DNA of 63,534 nucleotides. Source: an uncultured Bacteroidota bacterium. GTDB lineage: Bacteria > Bacteroidota > Bacteroidia > Bacteroidales > F082. Made by a program: the position numbers and the translations under genes. This document shows, in pieces, positions 1-9,347 of the stretch. The DNA lies in assembly GCA_903891085.1 (NCBI GenBank), contig CAITDJ010000037.1, positions 1 to 63,534 on the forward strand, given 5' to 3'. Under the pieces are notes generated by a model. That model saw nothing but the letters and a program-made list of their open reading frames with translations. It had not been told where the DNA came from and made no database searches. Position 1 is the first letter of the stretch, and each line of letters begins with the position of its first letter.

Positions 1-497
1 ATCCATATTTAGCCGGTTTTTTGCTTGGTATGGTATTATTAGGGACTATTTATGTTACAGGTCGCGGACTGGGTGCAAGCGGTGCTGTTAAGAGTGTGGT
101 ACTCTCAACCATTGTTGCTGTTGCCCCCGAACACACAGCCAGCACACCATTTATTAAAACATACAGTGAGGAACATCCGGGTGGCCCATTAAAAGACTGG
201 CTTGTTTTTGAAGTTATCGGTGTTATCATCGGTGCATTCTTTTCAGGTGTTTTGTCAAACCGTGTTGGAATTAAACTCGAAAGGGGACCACGCATCACCA
301 ATTCAACCCGCATTATTGCTGCTCTTTTTGGTGGCGCACTTTTTGGCCTGGGATCACAGCTTGGGCGTGGTTGCACCAGCGGAGCCGCTTTGAGCGGAAT
401 GGCGGTTATGTCTTTCGGCGGTATCATTACCATGCTTGCAATCTTCGGATCAGGCTACGCATTTGCATTCTTTTTTAGAAAACTCTGGTTAAAATAA
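1..497 (+). CDS. YeeE/YedE family sulfur-compound transporter, 5'-truncated by window edge
   Basis: This is a multi-pass inner-membrane protein of the YeeE/YedE (Sulf_transp) family, whose members import thiosulfate or other sulfur compounds. About 160 residues are visible. The frame is still open at the first bases (codons for PYLAGF precede the first possible TTG start at 21), so the true start lies upstream. The family signature is in GLGSQLGRGCTSG, where the Cys is the conserved pore residue, and it is followed by SGMAVMSFGG and a last membrane helix. The gene ends 5 bp before the next YeeE gene, so the two are probably co-transcribed and form the two halves of one transporter, as in the paired PmpA/PmpB arrangement. 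The substrate is inferred from the family only. Confidence 0.85.
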   Translation, partial: PYLAGFLLGMVLLGTIYVTGRGLGASGAVKSVVLSTIVAVAPEHTASTPFIKTYSEEHPGGPLKDWLVFEVIGVIIGAFFSGVLSNRVGIKLERGPRITNSTRIIAALFGGALFGLGSQLGRGCTSGAALSGMAVMSFGGIITMLAIFGSGYAFAFFFRKLWLK

Positions 498-502
498 TCG
501 AT

Positions 503-1699
503 ATGGCACCTTTAGTACCAACAATCTTAAGCAATGAATTTAGTTTAGTCATTGCGCTCATTGCCGGAATCGGCTTTGGATTTACCCTTGAGCAGGCAGG
601 ATTTTCATCAACAAAAAAACTTGTCGGTTTGTTTTATGGCTATGATTTCACCGTGTTGAAAGTGTTTTTTACTGCCGGTGTCACTGCCATGATTGGTGTA
701 TTACTGCTCGGTCATTGGGGCATGCTTGATCTGAGTCTTATTTATATCAATCCAACATTCCTGTGGTCAGCCCTCGTGGGTGGAGCCATCATGGGACTCG
801 GATTTATCATTGGCGGGTTTTGCCCGGGAACGAGTGTTTGCGCGGCTGCCATCGGAAAACTCGATGCACTGGCCTTCGTTTTTGGCGGTATGCTTGGAGT
901 TCTTGCTTTTGCAGAAGGATATCCGATGTTTAAAGACATTTTCCTTGCCGAAAACTGGGGACCTGTGTTAATGAATGAACAATTAGGTATGTCGAAACTG
1001 GTTTTTGCTGTTCTTCTGTCAGCTGTTGCATTTGGCGCATTTTATGCAACCGGGCTCATCGAAAATTACGTGAACAAAGTTCCTACAGAAGTAACGAAAA
1101 GTAAACGTAATTACTATATTGCCGGCATTGGTTTTGCTCTTCTTGTGTTGGCTTTCATTTCCATCACTCCCAACAGTGACACCCTTCTTGAGTCGAGAAT
1201 AAGTAAAGAACTTTCAAATCAAGATATTAGAGCATTTGAAGTCCCGGCTGATAAACTGGCAGGCGAGATTGTAAACAATTATTATAAGATTAATATCATC
1301 GACGTGAGAGATGCTGAAGCCTTCAAGGTCTATCATCTTCCTTTCGCCATCAATATACCGGTTGAAAAATTAAAGAATGCTGAATGGTCTAAAATTCTTG
1401 ATCAGAATCATAAGACAAATTATTTCTATGCCGATGACAAGCAACTTGTAAAAAAAGCATATTTGCTTGCCAGACATTTAGGTAAGGCCGACAACTTTAT
1501 ATTGGCTGAATCATCGGTTGGTTTTAAAAACATGTTTACCGGACTTATGGTTCCTGGACCAAATGCAAGCAAAGACGAAATCAACACATTTAATTTCCGC
1601 CAAAAAGCAGCCATTGATATGATGGCGCTGGTGGATGCGCTGAAAAATTCGTCCGCTCCAATTGTTGTGAAAACATCCAAGATAAAAGGAGGATGCTAA
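503..1699 (+). CDS. YeeE/YedE family transporter with C-terminal rhodanese-like domain lacking the catalytic Cys
   Basis: Residues 1-225 are hydrophobic helices of a YeeE/YedE transporter, with the GGFCPGTSVCAAA signature near residue 108. Residues 245-345 look like a rhodanese fold (IIDVRDAEAFKVYHLPFAINIP), the domain that carries sulfane sulfur in active enzymes. The loop that normally holds the catalytic Cys (CxxGxR) reads NYFYADDKQLVKKA, with no Cys, so this domain is probably inactive for sulfur transfer and may bind a partner. The protein ends in GGC, giving an exposed terminal Cys. It directly follows the other YeeE gene, so a thiosulfate or persulfide importer is the likely role. It converges on icmF with 47 bp between the stop codons. 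Confidence 0.85.
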   Translation: MAPLVPTILSNEFSLVIALIAGIGFGFTLEQAGFSSTKKLVGLFYGYDFTVLKVFFTAGVTAMIGVLLLGHWGMLDLSLIYINPTFLWSALVGGAIMGLGFIIGGFCPGTSVCAAAIGKLDALAFVFGGMLGVLAFAEGYPMFKDIFLAENWGPVLMNEQLGMSKLVFAVLLSAVAFGAFYATGLIENYVNKVPTEVTKSKRNYYIAGIGFALLVLAFISITPNSDTLLESRISKELSNQDIRAFEVPADKLAGEIVNNYYKINIIDVRDAEAFKVYHLPFAINIPVEKLKNAEWSKILDQNHKTNYFYADDKQLVKKAYLLARHLGKADNFILAESSVGFKNMFTGLMVPGPNASKDEINTFNFRQKAAIDMMALVDALKNSSAPIVVKTSKIKGGC

Positions 1700-1746
1700 A
1701 AAAGCAGGCTTCTGTCAAAGAGACTGACTTCATTATAAATTCAGGC

Positions 1747-4700
1747 TTACATATTCCTCCTGTACTGTCCGCCCACCTGAAACAAGGCATGGGTGATCTG
1801 ACCAATGGAGGCATACTTCGATGCTTCCATCAATACATCAAATACATTCTCATTGTGAATGGCGGCTTTCTGAAGTTTCTTTAGAATCACGGTCGTTTCC
1901 TTTTTCCAGGTTTTATGAAGCTGATCCAGCATTGCGATCTGGTAATCTTTTTCTTCCTGTGTGGCACGGATCACCTCGCCGGGGGTTATCGTCGGCGAAC
2001 CTTTGCTCGATAAGAAAGTATTCACGCCCATGATTGGCAGTTCGCCGGTATGTTTCAGTGTTTCGTAGAACAACGATTCTTCCTGAATTTTTCCCCGTTG
2101 GTACATTGTTTCCATGGCACCTAACACACCACCGCGTTCGGTAATCCGGTCAAATTCGGCCAACACGGCCTCTTCAACCAAATCGGTGAGTTCTTCAATA
2201 ATGAAGGAACCTTGCAGTGGATTTTGATTTTTTGCCAGACCCAGTTCGTGGTTGATGATCATTTGAATCGCAATGGCGCGGCGTACCGATTCTTCTGTAG
2301 GTGTGGTAATGGCTTCGTCATATGCATTGGTATGCAACGAGTTACAATTATCATAAATAGCATACAAGGCCTGCAGCGTGGTTCGTATATCGTTAAAATC
2401 GATCTCCTGGGCATGCAACGAACGACCCGAAGTTTGAATATGATATTTCAGTTTTTGTGACCGTTCATTGGCGCCATATTTATGACGCATGGCTTTCGCC
2501 CAAATCAACCGTGCCACTCGTCCGATGACCGAAAACTCAGGATCGATGCCATTTGAGAAGAAAAACGACAGGTTCGGCGCAAAATCATCGATGTTCATGC
2601 CGCGCGACAAATAATATTCGACATAGGTGAACCCGTTTGCCAGGGTAAATGCGAGTTGTGAAATCGGGTTGGCGCCAGCTTCGGCAATATGATAGCCCGA
2701 AATGGAAACCGAATAGAAGTTCTGTATTTTATTTTTAATGAAATATTCCTGCACATCACCCATCATTTTCAATGAAAAATCGGTCGAATAGATACAGGTA
2801 TTCTGCGCCTGGTCTTCTTTCAGAATATCAGCCTGCACGGTTCCTCTCACTTTGGCCATGGTAGCAGCTTTAATATTTTCATACACTTCCAAAGGCAATA
2901 CCATGTCACCGGTCACACCAAGCAGCATTAATCCCAGGCCATCATTGCCAATGGGCAAGTCTCCCTGATAAACAGGTCGTTTCGTTTTGCTCTGCTTATA
3001 AATCTCATTAATAATGTCGTTCACTTCCTTCACTAATCCATTCTCAAGGATGTACAATTCGCACTGCTGATCGATGGCAGCATTTAAAAAATACCCGACC
3101 AGCGTTGGTGCCGGACCGTTAATGGTCATTGAGACACTTGTTTTGGCTTCGGCCAGATTGAAGCCTGAATAAAGTTTTTTTGCATCATCCAAACAAGCGA
3201 TGGAAACACCGGCATTGCCAATTTTTCCAAAAATATCAGGGCGCAAATCCGGATCTTCACCATACAATGTTACCGAATCAAAGGCTGTGGAAAGCCTGCG
3301 TGCCGGCATGCCAAAAGAGACATAATGGAAACGGCGGTTGGTACGTTCAGGCCCACCTTCACCGGCAAACATACGGGTCGGGTCTTCTTCTTCACGCTTG
3401 AACGGAAAAACGCCGGCGGCAAATGGAAATTTACCGGGAACATTCTCCCTGAAAGTCCAGCGAATGATTTCTGCCCACGAGGTAAAACGTGGTAATGCGA
3501 CTTTTGGAATCATCAGATGCGACAAGGTTTGGGTATGGGTATCGACCAATATTTCCTTGTCACGGACTTTAAACACAAACTTTGGATCGTAATATTTTTT
3601 TCGTTTGGCATCCCAACCTTCGATTACCCTGACACTGCTTGGATCGAGATGCTGGCTTTCGTTTTTTATTATTTTATGGATATCTGTTGTGTCGGCACCA
3701 TGCTGCATGAGCAGTTGCTCAGCTATTTTCAATCCCTGAACACGCTGGGCGATATCGGACTGCTTTGTAACCCAGGCATTGTAGGTCCGGACCAATTCGG
3801 AAATTTCGCTCAGATATCGCACTCTTTTCGATGGAATGATAAATATTTTCTCCGACATCTCCTCGGGTTTGGCCATTTTTGTATCGAAAACGACCTTGGT
3901 TTTTTCTTCAATCTTGTGCAGAATGGCCAAATATAACGCATTCACTCCCGGATCGTTGAATTGCGAAGCTATCGTTCCGAAAACCGGCATCTCTTCAGGA
4001 TTTTGCTCGAATAGCTGATGATTACGCTGGTACTGTTTTTTCACATCCCGCAAGGCATCAAGGGCACCCCGTTTATCAAACTTATTCAGTGCAATCAAAT
4101 CAGCAAAATCGAGCATGTCAATTTTTTCGAGCTGGGTGGCTGCACCATATTCAGGTGTCATCACATACAACGAAAGATCGCTGTGATCGATTATCTCTGT
4201 ATCGCTCTGCCCAATTCCGGAAGTCTCGAGAATTACAAGATCAAAACCGGCAGCCTGAAGAATGATTTCGGCATCTTTCACGTATTTCGACATGGCGAGG
4301 TTCGATTGACGCGTGGCCAGTGAGCGCATAAAAACACGGTTATTGTCGATCGAATTCATACGAATCCTGTCTCCAAGCAAGGCACCGCCAGTGCGGCGTT
4401 TCGAAGGATCGACCGAAACAATAGCAATGGTTTTATCTGTTTGATCGATGAGATAACGACGCACGATTTCATCCACGAGACTCGATTTTCCGGCTCCGCC
4501 TGTTCCGGTGATTCCCAATACCGGCGCTTTCCGTTTAGTAGTTGCAGATAGTTTTTCAATAAAATCACGGATTTCATCCGGATAATTCTCAGCTGCCGAA
4601 ATCAACTGCGCAATCACTTTCCCGTTCTTCTGTTGGATTCCTTTTTCGTTGTGAACAATTCCTTTTCCGGTCGGAAAATCAGATTGCTCCAGCAAATCGT

Positions 4701-5109
4701 TGATCATTCCCTGCAATCCCATCGATCTGCCATCGTCGGGCGAGTAGATACGTGAGATACCATAGGACTGTAATGCTTCGATCTCATCAGGAAGAATAAC
4801 ACCACCGCCACCACCAAAAATACGGATATGGCCACAACCGGCTTCACCAAGCAAATCGTACATATACTTGAAATATTCCATATGACCGCCCTGATAGGAA
4901 GTGATAGCAATGGCCTGTACATCTTCCTGCACGGCGGTTCTGACGATTTCGCCTACCGACCGGTTGTGCCCCAGGTGAATGACTTCGGCACCACTCGCCT
5001 GAATGATACGTCGCATCACATTGATAGCAGCATCATGTCCATCGAAAAGTGCTGCGGCTGTTACTATTCGGATGTGGTTCTTAGGCTGATATGCGGTTTG
5101 TTCTTTCAT
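1747..5109 (-). CDS. icmF: Fused isobutyryl-CoA mutase IcmF (B12 domain, G-protein chaperone and mutase in one chain)
   Basis: This cytosolic adenosylcobalamin enzyme interconverts isobutyryl-CoA and n-butyryl-CoA. The domain order is diagnostic. A B12-binding domain covers residues about 12-140, with cobalt-ligand His25 in LFDGHDAA. A MeaB/MeaI-type GTPase covers about 190-430, with P-loop [12 protein letters not shown] and specificity motif NKFD. The mutase TIM barrel covers about 550-1120. The substrate loop reads [21 protein letters not shown]: Phe stands where methylmalonyl-CoA mutase has Tyr, which fits IcmF. The 1120-residue length is about that of other IcmF proteins. The gene is alone, divergent from the membrane oxidoreductase. 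It would connect valine degradation with the beta-oxidation genes in this window. Confidence 0.94.
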   Translation of the reverse strand: MKEQTAYQPKNHIRIVTAAALFDGHDAAINVMRRIIQASGAEVIHLGHNRSVGEIVRTAVQEDVQAIAITSYQGGHMEYFKYMYDLLGEAGCGHIRIFGGGGGVILPDEIEALQSYGISRIYSPDDGRSMGLQGMINDLLEQSDFPTGKGIVHNEKGIQQKNGKVIAQLISAAENYPDEIRDFIEKLSATTKRKAPVLGITGTGGAGKSSLVDEIVRRYLIDQTDKTIAIVSVDPSKRRTGGALLGDRIRMNSIDNNRVFMRSLATRQSNLAMSKYVKDAEIILQAAGFDLVILETSGIGQSDTEIIDHSDLSLYVMTPEYGAATQLEKIDMLDFADLIALNKFDKRGALDALRDVKKQYQRNHQLFEQNPEEMPVFGTIASQFNDPGVNALYLAILHKIEEKTKVVFDTKMAKPEEMSEKIFIIPSKRVRYLSEISELVRTYNAWVTKQSDIAQRVQGLKIAEQLLMQHGADTTDIHKIIKNESQHLDPSSVRVIEGWDAKRKKYYDPKFVFKVRDKEILVDTHTQTLSHLMIPKVALPRFTSWAEIIRWTFRENVPGKFPFAAGVFPFKREEEDPTRMFAGEGGPERTNRRFHYVSFGMPARRLSTAFDSVTLYGEDPDLRPDIFGKIGNAGVSIACLDDAKKLYSGFNLAEAKTSVSMTINGPAPTLVGYFLNAAIDQQCELYILENGLVKEVNDIINEIYKQSKTKRPVYQGDLPIGNDGLGLMLLGVTGDMVLPLEVYENIKAATMAKVRGTVQADILKEDQAQNTCIYSTDFSLKMMGDVQEYFIKNKIQNFYSVSISGYHIAEAGANPISQLAFTLANGFTYVEYYLSRGMNIDDFAPNLSFFFSNGIDPEFSVIGRVARLIWAKAMRHKYGANERSQKLKYHIQTSGRSLHAQEIDFNDIRTTLQALYAIYDNCNSLHTNAYDEAITTPTEESVRRAIAIQMIINHELGLAKNQNPLQGSFIIEELTDLVEEAVLAEFDRITERGGVLGAMETMYQRGKIQEESLFYETLKHTGELPIMGVNTFLSSKGSPTITPGEVIRATQEEKDYQIAMLDQLHKTWKKETTVILKKLQKAAIHNENVFDVLMEASKYASIGQITHALFQVGGQYRRNM

Positions 5110-5139
5110 AATTGTCAGAATACAATGATAATTCGGTCA

Positions 5140-5147
5140 CAAATATA
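5140..5147 (-). promoter_or_regulatory. -7 box of the icmF promoter
   Basis: The minus strand reads TATATTTG, matching the Bacteroidota -7 consensus TAnnTTTG, 30 bp upstream of the icmF start. A TTG (minus strand of 5169-5171) lies 21 bp further upstream as a possible -33 element. The implied leader is about 25 nt, too short for a cobalamin riboswitch. Confidence 0.6.
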
Positions 5148-5244
5148 ATGTAATCCCTTTTTGGTCTGCAATCGATTGAAATTTCGTCAGGTATATTAAA
5201 ACCCTCATTCTTTTTCAAAAGGTTCAACATTAACAACTTGATTG

Positions 5245-5252
5245 TATATTTG
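5245..5252 (+). promoter_or_regulatory. -7 box of the membrane oxidoreductase operon
   Basis: TATATTTG matches TAnnTTTG exactly and lies 29 bp before the ATG at 5282. No convincing -33 TTTG is seen at the usual 19-bp distance. With the opposite box at 5140-5147, this makes a divergent promoter region shared with icmF. Confidence 0.55.
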
Positions 5253-5281
5253 TACAATTACAAATCACTTAAAAAGCATAT

Positions 5282-6592
5282 ATGGCTAAGCAACTGATAT
5301 TTATTTCAGCCTTGTTAATTACGCTGGCAATTTTCGCCTATACCATGCGGAAATATTTTCTCTATTTCAGGTTCACGAAATCACTCAAATTAGATCGGTT
5401 TTCGGAACGTGTATATGAAACTTTTAATGTGGCAATCGCACAGACAAAAATATTCAGACAACCGGTGATGGGATTGCTGCATGCCTTGGTTTTCTGGGGA
5501 TTTGTAGTGATATTGATTGGAAGTATCGAGATGGTGATTGATGGCATCTTTCGGACTGAACGCGTTTTTGGAATAGCCGGAATCGTTTATGATGTTGTAA
5601 TTGCCACCGGTGATGTTTTTGCACTGATTATCGCCATTTCCATCCTTGTTTTTCTTTTTAGAAGGTTGTTCATGCATGTGAAACGATTCTATGGCACCGA
5701 AATGAAACCCGTTTCGAAGGCCGATGCAAACATGGCACTGAGTTTCATTCTGTTGCTCATGATCACACTGTTGGGAATGAACACTTTTTATTTTCTCGAC
5801 ATGCATAAGGCCGGACATGAACTGGTTGGCATATATCCTGTAAGTAAATTTCTGGCCGGATTTTTTGATCAATTATCTCAATATCAAGTACATATTTTCC
5901 ACGAAATCAATTGGTGGGGTCATATTTTACTGATTTTTGCTTTCGCGAATGTGCTTCCTTATTCAAAACATTTTCATGTGTTTATGTCTGTTCCAAACGT
6001 TTTCGTCAGTCGGATTGATCCGTTGGGGAAGATTGAAACCATGGAAAGCATCAAAAAAGAGGTGACTTTGATGCTCAATCCTTCGGCATCAGTAAGCAGC
6101 GACAATCAGGATGAAATCCCGAAATTTGGCGTGTCGGATGCTAATGATGTGAGCTGGGTGAATTATATGAATGCCTTATCGTGCACTGAGTGTGGACGGT
6201 GTACGGCCGTTTGTCCAGCAAATATTACAGGCAAATTACTCTCACCACGTAAGATCATGATGGATGTGCGTGCCCGAATGAAAGAAAAAGGTCCGGGAAT
6301 GATTAAGGAAGGAATCGGTTTTTCGGATGAGAAATCCCTACTTGGAAACTATATAAGTGAAGAGGAGTTATGGGCCTGCACCATGTGTAATGCCTGTGCA
6401 CAGGAATGTCCGGTCAACATCAACCAACCGGCGATTATTTTGGATATGCGCCGTTATCTTGTACTCGAGAAATCGAGCGCACCAGCCGGGTTGAATACAG
6501 TTTTCACCAACATCGAAAATAATGGTGCTCCCTGGCAGTTTTCGCCTCAGGATCGCTTGAACTGGGCTGAAGAGTTGTATGTGAATGGTTGA
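5282..6592 (+). CDS. Membrane-anchored ferredoxin-type Fe-S oxidoreductase subunit (NarI-like plus two 4Fe-4S clusters)
   Basis: The first about 240 residues hold five or so membrane helices of the nitrate-reductase-gamma/HdrE type, with His residues (HALVFWGF, HEINWWGH, HFHVF) that could ligate heme b. The cytosolic part has two 4Fe-4S motifs, CTECGRCTAVCP (near residue 300) and CTMCNACAQECP (near 365). The CCG cysteine-rich domains normally fused after these are on the next gene, 122 bp downstream. Together (436 + 265 residues) they match the single-chain DUF224/EMO-type ETF:menaquinone oxidoreductases. I infer that it takes electrons from acyl-CoA dehydrogenase via EtfAB and delivers them to menaquinone. 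A heterodisulfide-reductase-like role is the alternative. Confidence 0.82.
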   Translation: MAKQLIFISALLITLAIFAYTMRKYFLYFRFTKSLKLDRFSERVYETFNVAIAQTKIFRQPVMGLLHALVFWGFVVILIGSIEMVIDGIFRTERVFGIAGIVYDVVIATGDVFALIIAISILVFLFRRLFMHVKRFYGTEMKPVSKADANMALSFILLLMITLLGMNTFYFLDMHKAGHELVGIYPVSKFLAGFFDQLSQYQVHIFHEINWWGHILLIFAFANVLPYSKHFHVFMSVPNVFVSRIDPLGKIETMESIKKEVTLMLNPSASVSSDNQDEIPKFGVSDANDVSWVNYMNALSCTECGRCTAVCPANITGKLLSPRKIMMDVRARMKEKGPGMIKEGIGFSDEKSLLGNYISEEELWACTMCNACAQECPVNINQPAIILDMRRYLVLEKSSAPAGLNTVFTNIENNGAPWQFSPQDRLNWAEELYVNG

Positions 6593-6599
6593 GAAATTC

Positions 6600-6655
6600 G
6601 ACAATGTGATAATATGGCAATTCGATAATTCGGCAATGGGTAAATGGGTTAATTG
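6600..6655 (+). repeat. Seven tandem 8-bp units, pattern GnnAATnn
   Basis: Starting 8 bp after the stop codon of the membrane Fe-S gene there are seven consecutive octamers: GACAATGT, GATAATAT, GGCAATTC, GATAATTC, GGCAATGG, GTAAATGG, GTTAATTG. All have G at position 1 and AAT at positions 4-6. The array fills about half of the gap to the CCG-domain gene. Confidence 0.75.
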
Positions 6656-6714
6656 AAGGATTTGGGTGAGAGAGATTATACAAATATTTCTATTTTTAAT
6701 GTAACAGAAATAAC

Positions 6715-7512
6715 ATGGAAAATAAAATTAAAATTGAAGTGCCGGTGATGGCTGATGTTTTTGCAAATGGACGGACGCCGGAATGGCTTTTTTGGGTGGG
6801 TTCGGCTGGTGCTTTTGATGACAGGTACAAAAAAGTCACGCGTGCCTTTGTGAAAATCCTAACCTATCTGAAGCTTGATTATGCAGTGCTTGGTGTGGAA
6901 GAATCGGACAGCGGCGATGTGGCACGGCGGGCAGGCAACGAAATGCTTTTTCAGATGCAGGCCATGACCAATTGTGAAATCATGAATGCTTACGGAGTAA
7001 AAAAAATAGTTACCTGTTGTCCGCACGATTTCAACACACTGAAAAACGAATATCCCGATTTTGGTGGCCATTACGAAGTGTGGCATCACAGTCAGTTTCT
7101 CGATAAAATGATTGATGAGGGCAAGTTGAATCATGTGACGGGTATGTTTGAAAAAAACACCATTGTTTTTCACGATCCCTGCTATCTGGGCCGGGCCAAT
7201 AAGGAATATGATGCTCCCCGTTCGGTGCTTGATCATATTCCATCGGTAAATGTTGAAATGCCGCGTAACCGCAGTTTTGGCTTATGTTGCGGCGCTGGTG
7301 GCGGACAGATGTTTAAGGAAGCCGAAAAAGGAAATAAGGAAGTGTTCATCGAACGCACTGAAGAGGCGTTGGCAACCGGTGCTGACATTATCGCAACAGC
7401 CTGTCCTTTTTGCATGGTAATGATGACCGACGGGCTGAAATATAAGAACCGAGAGGAAGATGTAAAAAACTATGATATTGCCGAACTTCTGTGTATGGGG
7501 CTGGGATTATAG
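6715..7512 (+). CDS. CCG-domain (heterodisulfide reductase B/D-like) iron-sulfur protein
   Basis: This 265-residue soluble protein has two cysteine-rich CCG half-domains. The second is complete: HDPCYLGR, CCGAGGGQMF and ACPFC, which bind a non-cubane [4Fe-4S] cluster in HdrB relatives. In the first, the pair CCPHDFNTLKNEYPDFGG is present, but the N-terminal Cys normally found in the WVGC motif is Ser (FWVGSAGAFDDR), so that site may bind a different or no cluster. It is the natural partner of the membrane Fe-S protein just upstream and likely forms the ETF-docking half of the complex. Its stop lies 29 bp from the stop of the convergent LytTR gene. Confidence 0.82.
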   Translation: MENKIKIEVPVMADVFANGRTPEWLFWVGSAGAFDDRYKKVTRAFVKILTYLKLDYAVLGVEESDSGDVARRAGNEMLFQMQAMTNCEIMNAYGVKKIVTCCPHDFNTLKNEYPDFGGHYEVWHHSQFLDKMIDEGKLNHVTGMFEKNTIVFHDPCYLGRANKEYDAPRSVLDHIPSVNVEMPRNRSFGLCCGAGGGQMFKEAEKGNKEVFIERTEEALATGADIIATACPFCMVMMTDGLKYKNREEDVKNYDIAELLCMGLGL

Positions 7513-7541
7513 GGTAATGGAGTCAAAGTTGGGGAAACAGG

Positions 7542-8261
7542 CTAAACAAAATTTCTGTCAACAAAAGCCTGAAACTTTTCTTTGTATTGCTCACTGACCG
7601 GGATATACACTTTTCCGTCAAAAACGATCCTGTTCCTTTCGATCACCGAAATCTTTGAAAGATTGACAATAAATGATCGTTGAACCCGCATAAATTTGTC
7701 GGATGGCAACTGGTCCTCCATGGCCTTCATGCTTAGCTTTGTCATCACAGGCTTACCACTGATCAAATGAATCTGAATGTATTCGTGTTGACTTTCAATA
7801 TATTTGATGTCATCGAGTTCAATACGAATCAATTTGTAGTCTGATTTCACAAATAGATGACTAACTAGTATTTTGCCGCCTTCTTTTTGGCTGTTCGTGC
7901 TTAATTCGATCAGGTCTTTCACCTTGTTGGCGGCTTTCAGGAAACTGCTGAAAGAGATCGGTTTCAAAAGATAATCAACTGCATCTACCTGAAATCCTTC
8001 AACAGCATATTCACTATAAGCTGTTGTAAAAACAATGAATGGTCTGGAGGTCAATGATTTTACAAATTCCATTCCATTGATTTCGGGCATATTGATGTCG
8101 ATAAACAGCAATTGAATATCATTGTTGTTCATGATGATCATGGCTTCCATGGCGCTCCGGCATTCGGCCACCAGTTCCAAAAACGGGGTCTGCTGAATAT
8201 AAGTTGCGATTTTTTTTACCGCAAGTGGCTCATCATCAATGGCAATACATTTGATTTTCAT
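7542..8261 (-). CDS. LytTR-family response regulator
   Basis: This is a DNA-binding response regulator. Residues 1-120 form a receiver domain with acidic pair DDE near residue 9, phospho-acceptor Asp in LLFIDINMPEINGMEF (about residue 56), switch Thr in FTTAYSEYA and Lys in YLLKPISF. Residues 140-238 form a LytTR DNA-binding domain (IRIELDDIKYIESQHEYIQIHL, FMRVQRSFIVNLSKI). It overlaps the kinase gene by 4 bp (ATGA), so the pair is translationally coupled. LytTR proteins bind direct repeats about 21 bp apart; two such sites upstream in this cluster (14009-14056 and 14599-14646) are the likely targets. Confidence 0.93.
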   Translation of the reverse strand: MKIKCIAIDDEPLAVKKIATYIQQTPFLELVAECRSAMEAMIIMNNNDIQLLFIDINMPEINGMEFVKSLTSRPFIVFTTAYSEYAVEGFQVDAVDYLLKPISFSSFLKAANKVKDLIELSTNSQKEGGKILVSHLFVKSDYKLIRIELDDIKYIESQHEYIQIHLISGKPVMTKLSMKAMEDQLPSDKFMRVQRSFIVNLSKISVIERNRIVFDGKVYIPVSEQYKEKFQAFVDRNFV

Positions 8262-9325
8262 AGCGGAATGGTTAGCGTGACTTCGAAATCATTTTCCTGA
8301 TCATCAATTTTCAGGATATAATTATCCGCATACAACAACTTCAGACTCTGTTTGATATTCGTGAGTCCGATTCCTGAATATTCGCCATGTTCTTTTGGTT
8401 TTGCAGGATGTTTGCTATTTTTTATCAGACAGGTGAGATAATTCTGCTGTACCTGAAGTTCAAAATGTATGTAAGATTTGAGGGGATAACTCACGCCATG
8501 TTTATATGCATTCTCGAGCAATGAGATAAACAGCATAGGTGGAATTTTGGTGTCAGGGATTGCTTCCGGTATAATAACAGAAACACTAACTTCTTCTGAA
8601 TGACGCAATTGCATCAGAGAAACGAAGCTGTGAATGAATTCTATTTCCTTTTTTAATTCGATTGTGTTTTGGGCAGAATCGTAGAGCAAATAACGCATAA
8701 GTATCGAAAGTCGTTCGACAGCATCCTGCGCCTTGTCAGTATCTATCTGAATGAGGGAATGAATGTTATTGAGCGTATTCATGAAGAAATGCGGACTCAC
8801 CTGATGTCTTAACAAAGCAAGATTGGTTTTAAGCTGTTCTTTTTCGGCATCTTTCCGAAGCTTCTCTTCAAGCAGCCATTTCGACATCAAACGAAAAGTA
8901 GTACCAGCTCCCAAAACAAGGATGCAGATGATCAGCTGATCCGCAAAAACCATGAAAGGCGGTTTCTCCATGTGTTGATTCATGCCAGGAGGTCTGAACT
9001 CAAGTGCCTGTCCGGGTTCTGCCTGTGGCGGATTAGCCGGTGGTGCCATCATTCTTCCTGTTATCAGCAACATAATCAAAATCGATACTGAAACAAAATA
9101 GGGCAAATATCTCTTTCTTAGGAGAAAAACAGGCACAAGCAAATATACATTCACAAGAAATATCATCAGAAATCCGCTCAGGTTCAGCCAATGCCGGGCA
9201 ATCATATCCCAATGAATCTGGTCAGAATTACGTTCGCTGAAATAAGGCACCGAAAAAACCAATGCCCAGACAAAAATATAAATCAGAATTTCAATTTTTC
9301 TGCTATTCAGTTGAAGTGATCTCAT
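8258..9325 (-). CDS. LytS/YehU-type membrane sensor histidine kinase
   Basis: Four predicted membrane helices (about residues 10-150) surround a Pro/Met-rich extracytoplasmic loop (MAPPANPPQAEPG through MNQHMEKPPFM). A His_kinase (PF06580-type) domain follows, with phospho-acceptor His in LRHQVSPHFFMNTLNN near residue 175. The ATPase domain has an N-box (LLENAYKHG) and a glycine box (GIGLTNIKQSLKLLY). It is the partner of the LytTR regulator that overlaps its end. The ligand is unknown; the loop composition may hint at a metal or envelope signal, but that is speculation. Confidence 0.92.
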   Translation of the reverse strand: MRSLQLNSRKIEILIYIFVWALVFSVPYFSERNSDQIHWDMIARHWLNLSGFLMIFLVNVYLLVPVFLLRKRYLPYFVSVSILIMLLITGRMMAPPANPPQAEPGQALEFRPPGMNQHMEKPPFMVFADQLIICILVLGAGTTFRLMSKWLLEEKLRKDAEKEQLKTNLALLRHQVSPHFFMNTLNNIHSLIQIDTDKAQDAVERLSILMRYLLYDSAQNTIELKKEIEFIHSFVSLMQLRHSEEVSVSVIIPEAIPDTKIPPMLFISLLENAYKHGVSYPLKSYIHFELQVQQNYLTCLIKNSKHPAKPKEHGEYSGIGLTNIKQSLKLLYADNYILKIDDQENDFEVTLTIPL

Positions 9326-9347
9326 TTCACAACTTATTTTACTTCGT

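Noticed and set aside
5110..5281. Cobalamin riboswitch upstream of icmF
   Set aside because: The promoter box leaves a leader of only about 25 nt, too short for a riboswitch, and no B12-box-like sequence is seen.
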